In this document: piece by piece, positions 33,093-43,879 of the stretch
How the letters are laid out: every line of letters starts with the position of its first letter
Numbering within the stretch: position 1 is the first letter of the stretch
Assembly (NCBI RefSeq): GCF_963082655.1
Contig: NC_081554.1
Span: 63,656,602-63,720,601, forward strand
Length of the DNA stretch: 64,000 bases
Direction of reading: 5' to 3'
Source of the DNA: Stomoxys calcitrans
Taxonomy: Eukaryota > Arthropoda > Insecta > Diptera > Muscidae
Position numbers and translations under genes: made by a program
The notes under the pieces: generated by a model
Told to the model about the DNA's origin: nothing
Database searches by the model: none
Seen by the model: only the letters and a program-made list of their open reading frames with translations

Positions 33093-34682
33093 AAATCAAT
33101 TTGTGTTTGTTTGTAGGTTCGTTTGTTTGTTTGTGAGTTCCTTATAGACTCAGATGGTGCATAATGACCCCGTGGTGAAAATAGGGTACTACATTTTCTG
33201 ATATCTGAAGGGGGGGGGGCGAACCCTCCCCCTTACCGTAATTTTCAAAAACGCCAGATCTCGGAGATGGGTGGTGCGATTTAAGCGAAATTTTGTGTGC
33301 TCTCATATAGTACCCTAAAAATAAAAATTTCGTATCCAAATTTCGGATGGGGTACCAAGGGGGGCTGCCCCACCCTTAAACCTACCAAACATATATTTAG
33401 ACCAATTACGACAATATGGGACTCAAATTAAAGGTATTTAAGAGTAGAAAACGTATCTGATATCCAATTGTCGGACCAAGTGCTAGGGGGACAACCCCAA
33501 GCCAATTTAGGGGTGTTTTGCCCTAAATTGGACATACTTACCGACCATGGCAATATGGGACTCAAATGAAACGTATTTGCGAGTAAAATATGAATCTAAT
33601 ATCCAAATGTGGGCCCACGTTTCTGGGGGTCCATCCCTTCCCCAAAACACCCCCCCAAACTGGACTTATTTACTGACCTTGGGAATATGGGGCTTAAATA
33701 AAAGGTATTTGAGTGTAGAATACGAATCTGATATCCAAATATGGGACCAAGTGTTTGGGGGGCCGCCTCTCCCCAAAAACATCCCCCCAAAGGGGACAAA
33801 TATATGACCATATGGGGCTCAAATAAAAGGTCTTTGGGAGTAAAGCACGAATCTGATATCAATGTTCGGGAAAAGTGTCTATGGGGCCACCCCACCCCCA
33901 TAACACCACCCAAATAGTAAGTATTTTCTGACTATTGCAATATGAGGCTCAAATAAGAGGGTTTTTTTGAGTAGAACACGAATCCGATATATATTTTCAA
34001 AGCCAACTCACTGAGTGGTCGCCCATTCCCCAAAACACCCCCCAAGCCGGTCATGTTTGCCGACTATGGAAATGTGGGGCTCAAATTAAAGGTATTTGGG
34101 AGTAGACCACGTATGTGATATCAACATTAGGGGCCCACTGTCCAACTGACGTCCCACCACCATAACCACCCCCAAATAGGACATATTTGCTCACCAACAC
34201 TTAAGTCTTAAAGAGAGTGGAACTAAATATTCATAGTTTTTAGGGCCAATACCCCAAACCGGACATATTTGCTGACTTTTGCAATAAGGAGTTCAAATGA
34301 GATTAGAAAACGAATATGATATCCAATTTTGAGGGCAATGGCAATATGGGCTGCAAATAAATGATATATGAGCACATTTCTGATATACTTTCCGGGCTTA
34401 GTGTTTGGGGGACCAACCCAATCCCCATAACACCCCTAAATCGGGCATATTTACTGACCATGTGAATGTGGAGCTTAAATGAAAGGTATTGGGGGGTAGA
34501 GCAAAAACTGATACCCACTTTCGGGACCAATTTTCTGGGAGTCTAACCCCTTTCCCAAAATACCCCACAAACAGCAATTTTTTTGTGACCATCGCAATAT
34601 GGGGCTCAAATAAAGGTAAAGATAAAGGAGTAGAAGACGAATTTGATATCCAAATTTAGGGCATCACCCCTTCCCAACCCAA
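33086..34682 (+). mobile_element. Helitron-like non-autonomous element with 124-132-bp units
   Basis: The 5' part TATAAAAATCAATTTGTG, TTTGTTTGTTTGTGAGTTCC and TTATAGACTC matches 4424. CGCCAGATCTCGGAGATGGG matches the sequence just right of the (CCCTTA)n at 5515; here the hexanucleotide array is absent. Tandem units start with GACCATGGCAATATGGG and occur at 33543, 33675, 33806 and 33930. The 3' hairpin/CTAG end is missing, replaced at about 34683 by a HINE head fragment. Confidence 0.6.
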
Positions 34683-34811
34683 TTAACATGGACGGACAGA
34701 CGGACATTCTTACCAATTGGTATACTTATCAATAGGTCTATCCTTCTGGGTGTTACAAACAAATGCACTAAGTTGCTATACCCTGCACCACTGTTGTGGT
34801 ATATGGTATAA
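34683..34811 (-). mobile_element. HINE-2 head fragment
   Basis: AATTAACATGGACGGACAG, GGTATACTTATCAATAGGTC, GAGTGTT-like TGGGTGTTACAAACAAATGC and CTATACCCTGCACCACTG match the terminal 200 bp of the HINE-2 at 52822-55196 in the same orientation. The array and tail are absent. Confidence 0.75.
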
Positions 34812-34841
34812 TTATATCGCTTAACGTTCAGCACACTTATA

Positions 34842-35079
34842 TTGGGTTACCCAAAAAGTAATTGCGGATTTTTCATATAATCGGCGTTGACAAATTTTTT
34901 CACAGCTTGTGACTCTGTAATTGCATTCTTTCTTCTGTCAGTTATCAGCTGTTACTTTTAGCTTGCTTTAGAAAAAAAGTTTAAAAAAAAGTATATTTGA
35001 TAAAAGTTCATTCTAAGTTTTATTAAAAATGCATTAACTTTCTTTTAAAAAATCCGCAATTACTTTTTGGGCGACCCAA
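34842..35079. mobile_element. mariner-derived MITE, copy 3
   Basis: The ends are TTGGGTTACCCAAAAAGTAA and the complement TTTTTGGGCGACCCAA. The interior and deletion junction match 25621-25860 in the same orientation. Flanked by TA. Confidence 0.9.
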
Positions 35080-35081
35080 TA

Positions 35082-35260
35082 CTTGGAAATATTGGCCCAT
35101 AAACGTAAAGTAATGTCCGTCGACCTGTTGTAAGGCATGTTAGCCCTCGAAATAGTCAGTCTAGCTATTCGAGATTTTGCACAAATACCATATCTTAATG
35201 ACGTATGTTGGCTGGAATCGGACATCCCATATAAACCTTTCTCAGATTTGAGATTTTCAG
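35082..35260 (+). mobile_element. HINE fragment
   Basis: Degenerate HINE core and first array unit: AATGTCCGTCGACC, CTCGAAATAGTCAGTCTAGC, GAGATTTTGCACAAATACC and CCCATATAAACCTTTCTC. No termini. Confidence 0.5.
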
Positions 35261-35875
35261 TGACCTTTTTTTACTTTTTAATGTAGTTTTGGCAATTTTA
35301 CATAAACTCTTGTAATTATGTCAACCATAATTCAACTCTTTTTCAATCTTATTAAATATTTTTTAATATGCCCTAGTCATACATTTAAATTTGTGAACCA
35401 AAATGTTAGGTTCATATAACATGAATAATTAATTTCGCTTCCCAGAAAACATGGATAAAGTTTGTTCCCCTTAAAGCTGCAAAACCTTTTGTATTCTTCT
35501 AAATAGAATAGAAATGAACTGATTAAAATTGCTAAAGCTTCCAGCGATTTGTTCACCCATTTCCATTTCTATCTGTTGCATGGCAACGCAAAAACTTCGA
35601 CAAAAAAAACTAATTTAAAGAATTTTTCCCTCATTACTTAAAAACAAATAATAAAATTAGTAAATTGTTGATGCAAACTTTCCCCCACTTACATCGACGT
35701 AGCGTTAAAGCAACGAACATTACATTAGGCTGTATCCGATGAAAGCCACTTGAATAAACAAAGATTAGAAGTTTTGTTTTAAGAGTCTAAATTATTTAAA
35801 GTTTTCATACTATGCTGTTGGGTTTAAAGAAAATTTATTACATTCAAGTTTTGAGTTTTAAATATCACCACCGTG
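35261..35875. other. Unique AT-rich sequence
   Basis: No repeat family or coding signal recognised. Confidence 0.45.
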
Positions 35876-36405
35876 AATCGAGATCGGTTTATATGGGAGC
35901 TATACCAGGTTGAAACCGTATCGATTTAAACTGTACTTGGCACAGTTGTACAAAATTTCAGGCAAATTAGATGAAAATTGCAGCTTCCAGGGGCTCAAGA
36001 AGTCAAATCGGGAGATCGGTTTATATGCGATCCATATCAGGTTATCACAGTTTTAAACCGTACTTGGCACAAATGTTGAGAGTCATAACAGAAAACCATG
36101 TGCAAAATTTCAGCCAAATCGGATGTAAAGTGTGGCTCCTAGGGGCTCAGGAAGTCAAATCGGGAGATTGGTTTATATAGGAGCTACATCAGGTTTTTAA
36201 TCGATTTGGACCGTACTTGGCTCCGTGGTTGGGATACATATCAGAATACTATGTGAAAAATTTCAGTCAAATAGATGAACATTGCTCATGGGGCTCAAGA
36301 AGTCAAATCTGGGGATCGGTTTATATGGGAGCTATATTAAAATCTGAACTGATATGGCTGATTTGCAATCCCCAAAGACCTACATCAGTATAAGGTATCT
36401 GTGCA
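35876..36405 (-). mobile_element. HINE array fragment in reverse
   Basis: About three units (AGATCGGTTTATATGGGAGC, AAATTTCAG(C/G)CAAAT, GGGGCTCAAGAAGTCAAATC) and the post-array block CCCAAAGACCTACATCAG...GTATCTGTGCA. The GTCY core and head are missing. A rosa pseudogene begins immediately after. Confidence 0.75.
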
Positions 36406-36481
36406 CTGGTTTATAAAGCTCACTCATGTTTCGTCTTTTGTTTCACTGTCAAACATCTTCAGTTTGGTCTATAATTTAACC

Positions 36482-38286
36482 ATGAATCGTCTTTCGAACG
36501 AACAACGCTTGCAAATTATTAAATTTTATCATCAAAATGCATGCTCTGTAAAGAAAGTTCATCGCTCGTTTCTTCCATTGAGCGACGAAGCTCATTTTTG
36601 ACTCAATGGGAACGTAAATAAGCAGAATTGTCGATTTTGAAGTGAAGATTAGCCAGAAGCATTGCAAGAGCTACCAATGCATTAAAAACAATTAAAAGCG
36701 TGCTAAGTTCGGCCGGGCCGAATCTTATATACCCTCCAACATGGTAAGTAAAAAAGGATATAAGAAAAGATTTGCTCTGCTATTAGAGCGATATGAAGAT
36801 ATGGTCCAACAATTACATGTTGGAGACCTGTGTAAAATGTCCGCCAATTCGAATAAGAGTTACGCCCTTTGGGGGCTCAAGAAGTAAAATAGAGAGATCG
36901 ATTTATATGGGAGCTGTATCGGGCTATAGACCGATTCAGACCAAATTAAATACGTATATTGATGGTCATGAGAGGATCCGTCGTACAAAATTTCAGAAAA
37001 ATCGGATAATAATTGCGACCTCTAGAGGCTCAAGAAGTCAAGATCCCAGATCGGTTTATTTGGCAGCTATATCAGGTTATCAACCGATTTGAACCATACT
37101 CGGCACAGTTGTTGGATATCATAACATAACACGTGGTGCAAAATTTCATTCCAATCGGATACGAATTGCGCACTCGAGAAGCTCAAGAAAACAAGAAGTC
37201 AAGATCGGTTTATATGGCAGCTATATCAGGTTATAGACCGATTTGAACCATACTTGGCACAGTTGTTGGATATCATAACAAAATACGTCGTGCAAAATTT
37301 CAGCCAAATCGGGTAAGAATTGCGCATTCTAGAGGCTCAAGAAGTCAAGACCCAAGATCGGTTTATATGGCAGCTATATCAGGTTATCAACCGATTTGAA
37401 CCATACTTGGCACAGTTGTTGGGTATCAAAACAAAACACGTCGTACAAAATTTCAGCCAAATCGGATAAGAATTGCGCACTCTAGAAGCTCAAGAAGTCA
37501 AGACCCAAGATCGGTTTATATGGCAGCTATATCAAAACATGGACCGATATGGCCCATTTACAATACTAACTGACCTACAGTAATAAGAAGAATTTTTGTA
37601 AAATTTCAAGCGGTTGGCTTCACTCCTTCGGAAGTTAGCGTGCTTTTGACAGACAGACGGACGGACTGCAGACAGACGGACAGATGGACGTTCGTCCGTG
37701 TCGCGACGATCAAGAATATATATAAACTTTATGGGGTCCCAGACGAATATTTCGAGTCGTTACAAACAGAATGACGAAATTATTATAGCCCCATCCTATG
37801 GTGGAGGGTATAAAAAGTCACAGTTTGGAGCGGTTTATAGGCTGGTGTCATTGTTGGATCGTACTTCTTCAAAGATGTTGCGAATCGTAATGTATCTGTG
37901 AATGGTGAGCGCTATCGTGAGATGATATCTAACCTTTTTTGCGCTTAATGCAAGAGCTTGACTTGCATGACATATGGTTTCAACAAGACTGTGCCACATG
38001 CCACAAAGCACGCGTTACAATGCCACACAGCACGTGTAACTTATTGAGAACTTGCGCAGCCTAGAACGTGCGATCTAACGCCTTTAGACAAGTTTTTTTT
38101 GGGCTATGTTAAAGCTCATATCTATACAGACAAGTCAACTTGGAAAACAATTAATTGGAAGACTACATTGAAGAATGTATTCGTGAGATACCGACCGAAA
38201 TGTTGGAAAGAGTATGCAAAAATTTTATTAAGCGGATGGACCATTTGAGGCGCAGTCACGGTCAACATTTGCATGAATTTTTCTGA
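36482..38286 (+). pseudogene. rosa-like (DD41D-type) transposase pseudogene in two pieces
   Basis: Piece 1 starts at ATG 36482 with MNRLSNEQRLQIIKFYHQN. It is followed by an internal deletion, then LSDEAHF-stop and LNGNVNKQNCRF-stop, PEALQELPMH, to about 36676. Piece 2 resumes after the HINE at about 37818 in shifting frames: VIVGSYFFKDVANRNVSVNG, ERYREMISNLF, WFQQDCATCHKARVT (second catalytic Asp region), LTPLDKFFLGYVKAHIYTDK (third Asp region), EIPTEMLERVC, and RMDHLRRSHGQHLHEFF ending at a TGA at about 38284. Transposase function is lost: it has stops, frameshifts, deletion of the HTH region and a HINE insertion. The residue order fits the rosa/DD41D group of Tc1/mariner elements. Confidence 0.8.
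36687..37815 (-). mobile_element. HINE in reverse, inside the rosa transposase
   Basis: The tail complement is AACAATTAAAAGCGTGC, followed by TTCGGCCGGGCCGAAT. Array units (GTTTATATGGCAGCTATATC) are followed by the GTCY complement at about 37650-37690, the AATATATATAAACTTTATGG core, and the head complement TGGTGGAGGGTATA at 37815. It splits the transposase between QELPMH and the GSYFFKD region. Confidence 0.9.
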
Positions 38287-38302
38287 ATTTCATGTGTTTT
38301 TT

Positions 38303-39428
38303 TATACCCACCACCATAGCATGGGGGTATACTACTCTAGTCATTTCATTTGTAACACCTCGAAATATTGATCTAGAACCCCATAACGTATTTGGATCGT
38401 CTCGACATTGTGAGTCGATCTAGCCATGTCCATCCCTCCGTCTGTCGAAATTACGATAGCGGTCGTACGCATAAAGCCAGCAGCTTGAAATTTTGCACAG
38501 ATGTTTAGTATTGATGTAGGTCGTTGCGCATTGCAAATGGGTCATATCGGTTCAGATTTGGATATAGATCCCATATAAACCGATCTCCCGATTTGATTTT
38601 TTGAGCCTCTGGAAACCGCAATTTTGTTCTGATTTATCTGTTAAGACATTCAACGACTTTGCCAAGTGCGGTCCAAATCTGTCTATAACCTGATATAGCT
38701 CCCATATAAACCGATCTCCCGATTTGACTTCTTGAGCCCCTGGAAGCCTCAATTTTCATCCGATTTGGTTGAAATTTTGCATTTACGGTCAGAATCGGTC
38801 TATCATCTGATATATCCTATGTAAACCGATCTCCCGATTTGACTTCTTGAGCTCCTAAAAGCCGCAATTTCGTCTGATTTGTCTGAAATTTTGCACGTGG
38901 TCTTCTTTTAAGACTTACAACAACTGTGCCATATACCGTTTATATCGGTCTATAACCTGAAATAGCTACCATATAAACCGATCTCATAGCTTAACTTCTT
39001 GAGCCCCTGGAAGCCGCAATTTTTCTCCAATTTGGCTAAAATTTTGCACAAATTCTGTTATGACTCTCAAGAACTGTGCCAAGTACGGTCAAAATCGGTC
39101 AAGAACAGCATATCGCTTCCATATAAACCGATCTTCCTATTTGATTTCTTGAGCCCTTACTAGTCCCGATTTTTTTCTGATGGGCTTATTTGGTCCATAT
39201 CGGCACACCATGTAAAATTTCAGCCAAATCGGGTAAGAATTGCGCCCTCTAGAGGCTCAAGAAGTCAAGAACCCAGATCGGTAAATATGACAGCTATAGC
39301 AAAACATTGACCGATTTGACCCATTTACTATCCCAACTGACCTACAATAGCTCCTATATTTAAGCGGAATCCATGGTGGTACATTTCCAAGATTCGGCCA
39401 GGCCGAACTTATCACGCTTTTACTTGTT
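38303..39428 (+). mobile_element. HINE, inserted just after the rosa transposase stop
   Basis: The head is TATACCCACCACCATAGC. The core is GTGAGTCGATCTAGCCATGTCC. Five or so array units follow with 'CCATATAAACCGATCTCCCG' words. One later segment (about 39215-39350) carries units in the opposite orientation (AGAGGCTCAAGAAGTCAAG), showing an inverted array piece. The tail is TTCGGCCAGGCCGAACTT and CTTTTACTTGTTG. Confidence 0.88.
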
Positions 39429-39667
39429 GTTCGATTTCCTTTAACACTTAAAAAATCACCCTTTTGTTATTTACCTGTGATATCGAACATTTTAACAGCA
39501 ATCTCATATACGCCGTCAATGTATTGGATAACGATCGCTATTTTGACCAGAAAGGTTTCCCTCTCCTCTGAATTAAGCAAGAAGCTTACGGTATGACCCA
39601 GTACGAAAGTTATGACAGGGCATTTGAAGTCAATCTAGACCAGTTCGTGCATCTGTTCACCCCTTCC

Positions 39668-40373
39668 GTCTGTCTGTCTGTTTGTCCGTCTCTCTGTCCG
39701 TCTGTCTGTCCCTCTATCTGTCTGTCCGTCTGTCTGTCCGTCTGTCTGTCCGCCTGTCTGTCCGCCTGTCTGTCCGCCTGTCTGTCCCTCTATCTGTCTG
39801 TCTGTCCGTCTGTTTGTCCGTCTGTCTGTCTGTCTGTCCGTCTGTCTGCCCGTCTGTATGTCTGTCCGTCTGTCTGTCTGTCCGTCTGTCTGTCCATCTG
39901 TCTGTCCGTCTGTCTGTCCGTCTGTCTGTCCGTCTGTCTGTCCGTCTGTCTGTCCGTCTGTCTGTCCGTCTGTCTGTCCGTCTGTCTGTCCGTCTGTCTG
40001 TCCGTCTGTCTGTCCGTCTGTCTGTCCGTCTGTCTGTCCGGCTGTCTGTCCGTCTGTCTGTCCGTCTGTCTGTCCGTCTTTGTGTCTGTCTGTCCATCTG
40101 TCTGTCCATCTGTCTGTCCATCTGTCTGTCGGTCCGTCTGTCTGCCCGTCTGTCGGTCTGTCTGTCCGTCTGTCTGCCATCTGTCTGTCGATCTGTCTGT
40201 CCGTCTGTCTGCCATCTGTCTGTCCATCTGTCTGTCCGTCTGTCTGCCATCTGTCTGTCCATATGTCTGTCCATCTGTCTGTCCATCTGTCTGTCCATCT
40301 GTCTGTTCATCTGTCGGTCCGCTTTTCTGTCCATCTTTCTATATGTTCGTCTGTCTGCAATCTATCTGTCCGC
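39668..40373 (+). repeat. (GTCTGTCC)n / GTCY microsatellite, about 0.7 kb
   Basis: Nearly perfect CTGTCTGTCCGT periodicity (period 4 and 8). The most regular part is 39870-40075; variants (CCATCTGT, CGGTCTGT, GTTTGTCC) lie at both ends. The right flank (AAATTTTGCACAAATACTTC, GATTGTAAATAGG) is the sequence that follows the short GTCY tract in HINEs, so this is an expanded HINE GTCY core. All Cys-Leu-Ser-Val and Thr-Asp-Arg-Gln frames here are repeat artefacts. Confidence 0.95.
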
Positions 40374-40500
40374 TATAAATTTTGCACAAATACTTCATTC
40401 TGGCGTAGATCTATTCCGATTGTAAATAGGTCACATCGAGACATGTGTAGACAAAACCCTCATATAAACTCTCATTTAAAATTCGTTTAATTTGCTTGAC
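40374..40500 (+). mobile_element. HINE fragment flanking the GTCY expansion
   Basis: ATAAATTTTGCACAAATAC, GGCGTAGATCTATTCCG and TTGTAAATAGGTCACATCG are diverged versions of the HINE segment between the GTCY core and the first array unit. Neither the array nor the tail follows. Confidence 0.6.
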
Positions 40501-40966
40501 AAATGCGATTCTTAGAAACGAGTACAGACGATTTGACCCGACCATTCTTTATTATGTTTTTTATGAATTTTGCCCTTCAATAGATTTATTTCTTTTCGGT
40601 ACACCCTAATCTATGTTCACCAATCACTTCGTGCATACAAACACTCACAAGCTCAAAGGACACCATGGCAACAAGAATGCAGTGAAAATGAATACTAAGT
40701 CAAAAGGATGTTGCCAAAAAAAAAGAGGATACCAGTATAACTTTTATCCAATTACAAAGAATGATAGAGATGCAACGAGTAGAGAAGTAGAGGATAGGAA
40801 TAGGGGGAGTAAAATCAAAATTAAAGTACCAACAACCAAAAATCAGTACAACAAAAACAAAACGAGAAACTTCCACACAAAAAATGTATATCACAATGAA
40901 TGGATAACAACAACAAACAGGGAGAAGAAGACTTTTTTTCGGAAATGTGTTTTTTTTTGTTTTGTT

Positions 40967-40972
40967 ACTTAC
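40967..40972 (-). promoter_or_regulatory. Splice donor (GTAAGT) of the poly-Gln exon
   Basis: On the minus strand the exon ends ...CTGAAGGAAAA followed by GTAAGTAAC, a consensus 5' splice site. It lies 6 nt before the open frame would stop at a TAA formed by the donor itself. Confidence 0.6.
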
Positions 40973-41691
40973 TTTTCCTTCAGACAACTGCCAAAATCGT
41001 TTTGGGAATCATTTTCATCGTACGGTTGTGATGTCGGCGTCGTTGGTGATAGGGGAGGTGATGCAACTGCTGATTGCTGCTGTTTAAGCAGACGCTGTTG
41101 TTGCTGCTGCAACTGCTGCTGAAAGAGCTCATGTTGCTGCTGTCTTTGTTGCGGGCATTCTTGCGGCGATAATGAGGAGAGTGGCAATGGTGTGGTTGGG
41201 GGTGAAGACGATGACGATTGATGGGATAGGTAGTTTGCCAATCTAGACTGTTGCAGCAGGTGATTATGGTGCGAGTGATGTGAGGTGGTACCATTGCAGG
41301 GCGAACCTGCTCGTTTCTGATAAGGATGTATGGAATTGTGAGCGATGTGACATAATTTGTTGCCATTGCTGTCCAGGCCATTGTTATTGTGGTGCTGATG
41401 GTGGTGGTGATGATGGCTATGATGATGACTGTGTGAGTGATTGCCGTTTAAGCGTAATGACTGATTTGTCTGGCTGTCTGGACAATCGTGCTCGTTTTGT
41501 TTATCTGACTTTTTATCAGTCTGTTGACACAAAGGACTTCGTAGAATCGAACGTGACACTGACTGTTGAATCTGATTATGCTGCTGCTGTTGCTGCTGCT
41601 GCTGTTGCTGCTGCTGCTGTTGCTGGGACGGAGAACTATTTCCTGAGCCAGGTGATATTTTACTAGCCAAGGCATCCAGCGAACTTAACAT
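40973..41691 (-). CDS. Host gene exon: poly-Gln / poly-His low-complexity protein, N-terminal part
   Basis: The frame starts at ATG 41691 (MLSSLDALASKISPGSGNSS). An in-frame TAA lies five codons upstream, supporting this as the true start. About 239 codons follow before a GTAAGT donor. Visible features are a run of about 15 Gln (roughly residues 23-38), a Ser/Arg segment (QQSVSRSILRSP), a His-rich block (HSHSHHHSHHHHHHQHH), Ser/Pro-rich stretches (SSSSSPPTTPLPLSSLSP), a second Gln-rich stretch (QQQLQQQQQRLLKQQQ) and a more ordinary end (PYDENDSQNDFGSCL). Such composition is typical of N-terminal regions of insect transcriptional or RNA-binding regulators; I do not recognise the gene. The Gln run is interrupted (CAG/CAA mixed) and not simply a pure CAG array. 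This is the only convincing host coding exon in the window. The rest of the gene would lie to the left, beyond a long intron. Confidence 0.6.
41577..41627 (-). repeat. CAG/CAA trinucleotide tract encoding poly-Gln
   Basis: CTG/TTG triplets on the plus strand (GCTGCTGCTGTTGCTGCTG pattern) read as CAG with regular CAA interruptions on the minus strand. They lie inside the exon 40973-41691 in the Gln frame. Confidence 0.9.
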
Positions 41692-42099
41692 TATGTTAAC
41701 TTCTTAATTCTGAATGTGTTAGCTTTGGGTTCTTGATTTTTGTGTGTCCTTCCACTTTTGATTTTTTCCCTTTGGCTACTGCTCTCTATTTTAAACTTTG
41801 GTTTTTAATTTTTTTTCTTTCACTGTTATTTTCTTTTTGGTAATTTTTGCTCAACTTTATTTTTTATTTCAAGAGATTTGTTCACTTTTTCGTTTGGCCT
41901 TGTTGCTGTTGCCTGAAGGAAGAGTTTTGAAGAGAGAGAGAGAGAAAGAAAATTTTGAAAAAATGCTATTAGTAAAACAATGAAGCTCGAATTTTGATGT
42001 GTTTTTTAGTTAATATTCATATGGATTCAAAACGCACACACACACATACACACACGCACACACAAAGAAGAAAAAAAGTAACTAAAGAAGTAAGGTCGG
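41692..42099 (-). promoter_or_regulatory. Region upstream of the poly-Gln exon (possible 5' UTR/promoter)
   Basis: AT-rich, with (GA)n at about 41931-41950, which on the minus strand is a CT-rich tract 240 nt upstream of the ATG, and a CA/TG microsatellite at about 42035-42065. GAGA tracts are frequent near fly promoters. No TATA or initiator could be assigned with confidence. Confidence 0.3.
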
Positions 42100-42109
42100 C
42101 AACCATGAT

Positions 42110-43620
42110 ATAGCAATACCTACATAGACAGCCTATATAGTGTGGGCAGTCCGCACTTTCCGGCCAATTAAATCGGCCAGACCTGACGGAATTATCCCGG
42201 CAGTGCTGCATGAGTCCCTTGGAGTCACTCTGCCCTTGCTTGAGCGGATTTTCTGAACAAGCCTGGCATGGTCCTACATACCGAGGACATGGAGGGAAGT
42301 CAAGGTGGTCTTTATCCTCAAGACGGGAGGAATAAACCACAATGCGACGAAGGATTATTGGCCTATTAGTCTGTCATCGTTTTTGCTAAAAACACTGGAA
42401 AGACTGATTGACCTGAAGGTGAGAGGGGGTCTGCCGCCGGAAAACTTCAGTGGGGCACAATACGCATACCTCAAAGGCAGGTCGGTGGAGACGGTTCTTC
42501 ACTAGGGGGTACAAGAGTTCAAGACGTCTCTCCTATAGAAGGACTACACTTTGACGGCCTTCTTGGAGATTGAGAGGGCTTTCAATAATGGGGAGATAGG
42601 ATCGATAGTCGCCGCATAGGATCGCACGAGTCCCAGTGGACCAATAATATGCTTTATGACAGAATTATTAATGCGAACCTGGGAGATTGTGTGGTCAGAA
42701 GGCGGGTGACCAGAGAAACGCCCCAAAAACGAGTGTTCTCACCGATACTGTGGAACTTCGTGATTAATGAAATCCTGATGGATCTCGGTGGGGACGGCAT
42801 GAGGATTATCGTTTATGTGAATGACCTCGTACTGCTGATCCGAGGCAAATTTCTGTCGACGATTAGCGAGATCATGGAAAGGTCACTGAGGAGGTTGTCA
42901 CGATGGGCTATCATAAATGGGTTAAGGATCAATCCAAGGAAGACGGGGCTCTTGAAGCGTAGATACAAGATACCGGAGTTCAGACTCCCGTTCTTGGATG
43001 GGATCACTCTGCAGCTCTCAAAGGAGGCGAAGTACCTTGGCATTGTCCTCGATACGAAACTGTCCTGAAAGAGGAGCACCGAGGTAAGAAGTCGTAAGGC
43101 ACTGTGCGAATTTTACTCCTGCAGGAGGATGTTCAGTAAGAATTGGGGATAGCCCCTAAGATCATTTATTGGATGTATGCGGCCATCGTGAGACCAGTAC
43201 TAGCCTATGGAGCACTGGTATGGTAGAATGAGAGGACGAGAGAGAGAAGAGGGCGCGTGCGAAGGAGTTCGAGAAGGTACAGAGACTGGCCTGCGTAGGG
43301 GTCACAGAGACACTGAGATCCGCAGCGAAGGCAGGCTTGGAGGCGATGCTAGATATGCAGCCCTAAATATGGCCGCCAAGGTCGTGTTTAGGCTGAGGGA
43401 GCTCGGAATGCTGAAGGAGAATGATTGCTGCCACAGTGCGATGCTGTGTATTATGGATACGGAGGGTAGACTGAGGAGGATCTCCGCCCTGGTTCTAGGG
43501 CCGAATGGTGTGAGGGCATTCGCGATAAATTTTCCAGTGAGGGATGAATGGAAAGCGAATGTTGTACTTAAGGAGGATGATATCTGAGTAAGAAACTAGT
43601 TTGGGGTCTACTCCGACGAA
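42110..43620 (+). pseudogene. RNase-H-type LINE, reverse transcriptase part (dead)
   Basis: Reverse-transcriptase remnants are read in broken frames: RPDGIIPAVLHESLG, REVKVVFILKTGG, DYWPISLSSFLLKTLERLID and QYAYLKGRSVETVLH. Then FLEIERAFNN (first catalytic block, Asp replaced), IVYVNDLVLLIRG (YADD-box relative with Asn for the first Asp), RWAIINGLRINPRKTGLL and EAKYLGIVLDTKLS. The C-terminal thumb-like region runs 43340-43587 (AALNMAAKVVFRLRELGML). Several stops and altered catalytic residues show it is inactive. It belongs with the zinc-knuckle and RNase H pieces at 43880-45616 (I/LOA/R1-like group; exact clade uncertain). Part of it is duplicated at 46646-47290. Confidence 0.75.
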
Positions 43621-43879
43621 CTCAATATCGGTATATCTCTGTGACTGCCAGAGGAGTGTACGGTTTGCCAGGCAGAGGCCTGTGCCATTACAGTAGCCGC
43701 AAGGGATATTCTGGTAAAGCAATTACCGCCCTCAAAACTCAAGGAGTATGTGGACAGTATGGTGGCGCTCAAGGTCGAGGATGGTGAGGTCGAGATGAGT
43801 GGTGAATGGTTTGGAATCTCTGGGTAGGCTCCAAGTCGACGATGTAAAACGCTGACATGAGTTCCTGGACATGAGGGCA

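Larger units (their letters stand above)
36407..39465 (+). mobile_element. Decayed rosa-like transposon broken by two HINEs
   Basis: Transposase pieces lie at 36482-36686 and 37816-38286. They are separated by a minus-strand HINE (36687-37815) and followed by a plus-strand HINE (38303-39428). Beyond the second HINE, AAAAAATCACCCTTTT at about 39450-39465 matches the right terminus of the rosa derivatives (complement of AAGGGTGATTTTTT). The left terminus is diverged (ATAAAGCTCACTCATG). The composite order shows that the rosa element was present first. Confidence 0.7.

Noticed and set aside
39593..40490. Overlapping long frames rich in Cys-Leu-Ser-Val or Thr-Asp-Arg-Gln on both strands
   Set aside because: Artefacts of the GTCTGTCC microsatellite, which lacks stops in most frames.
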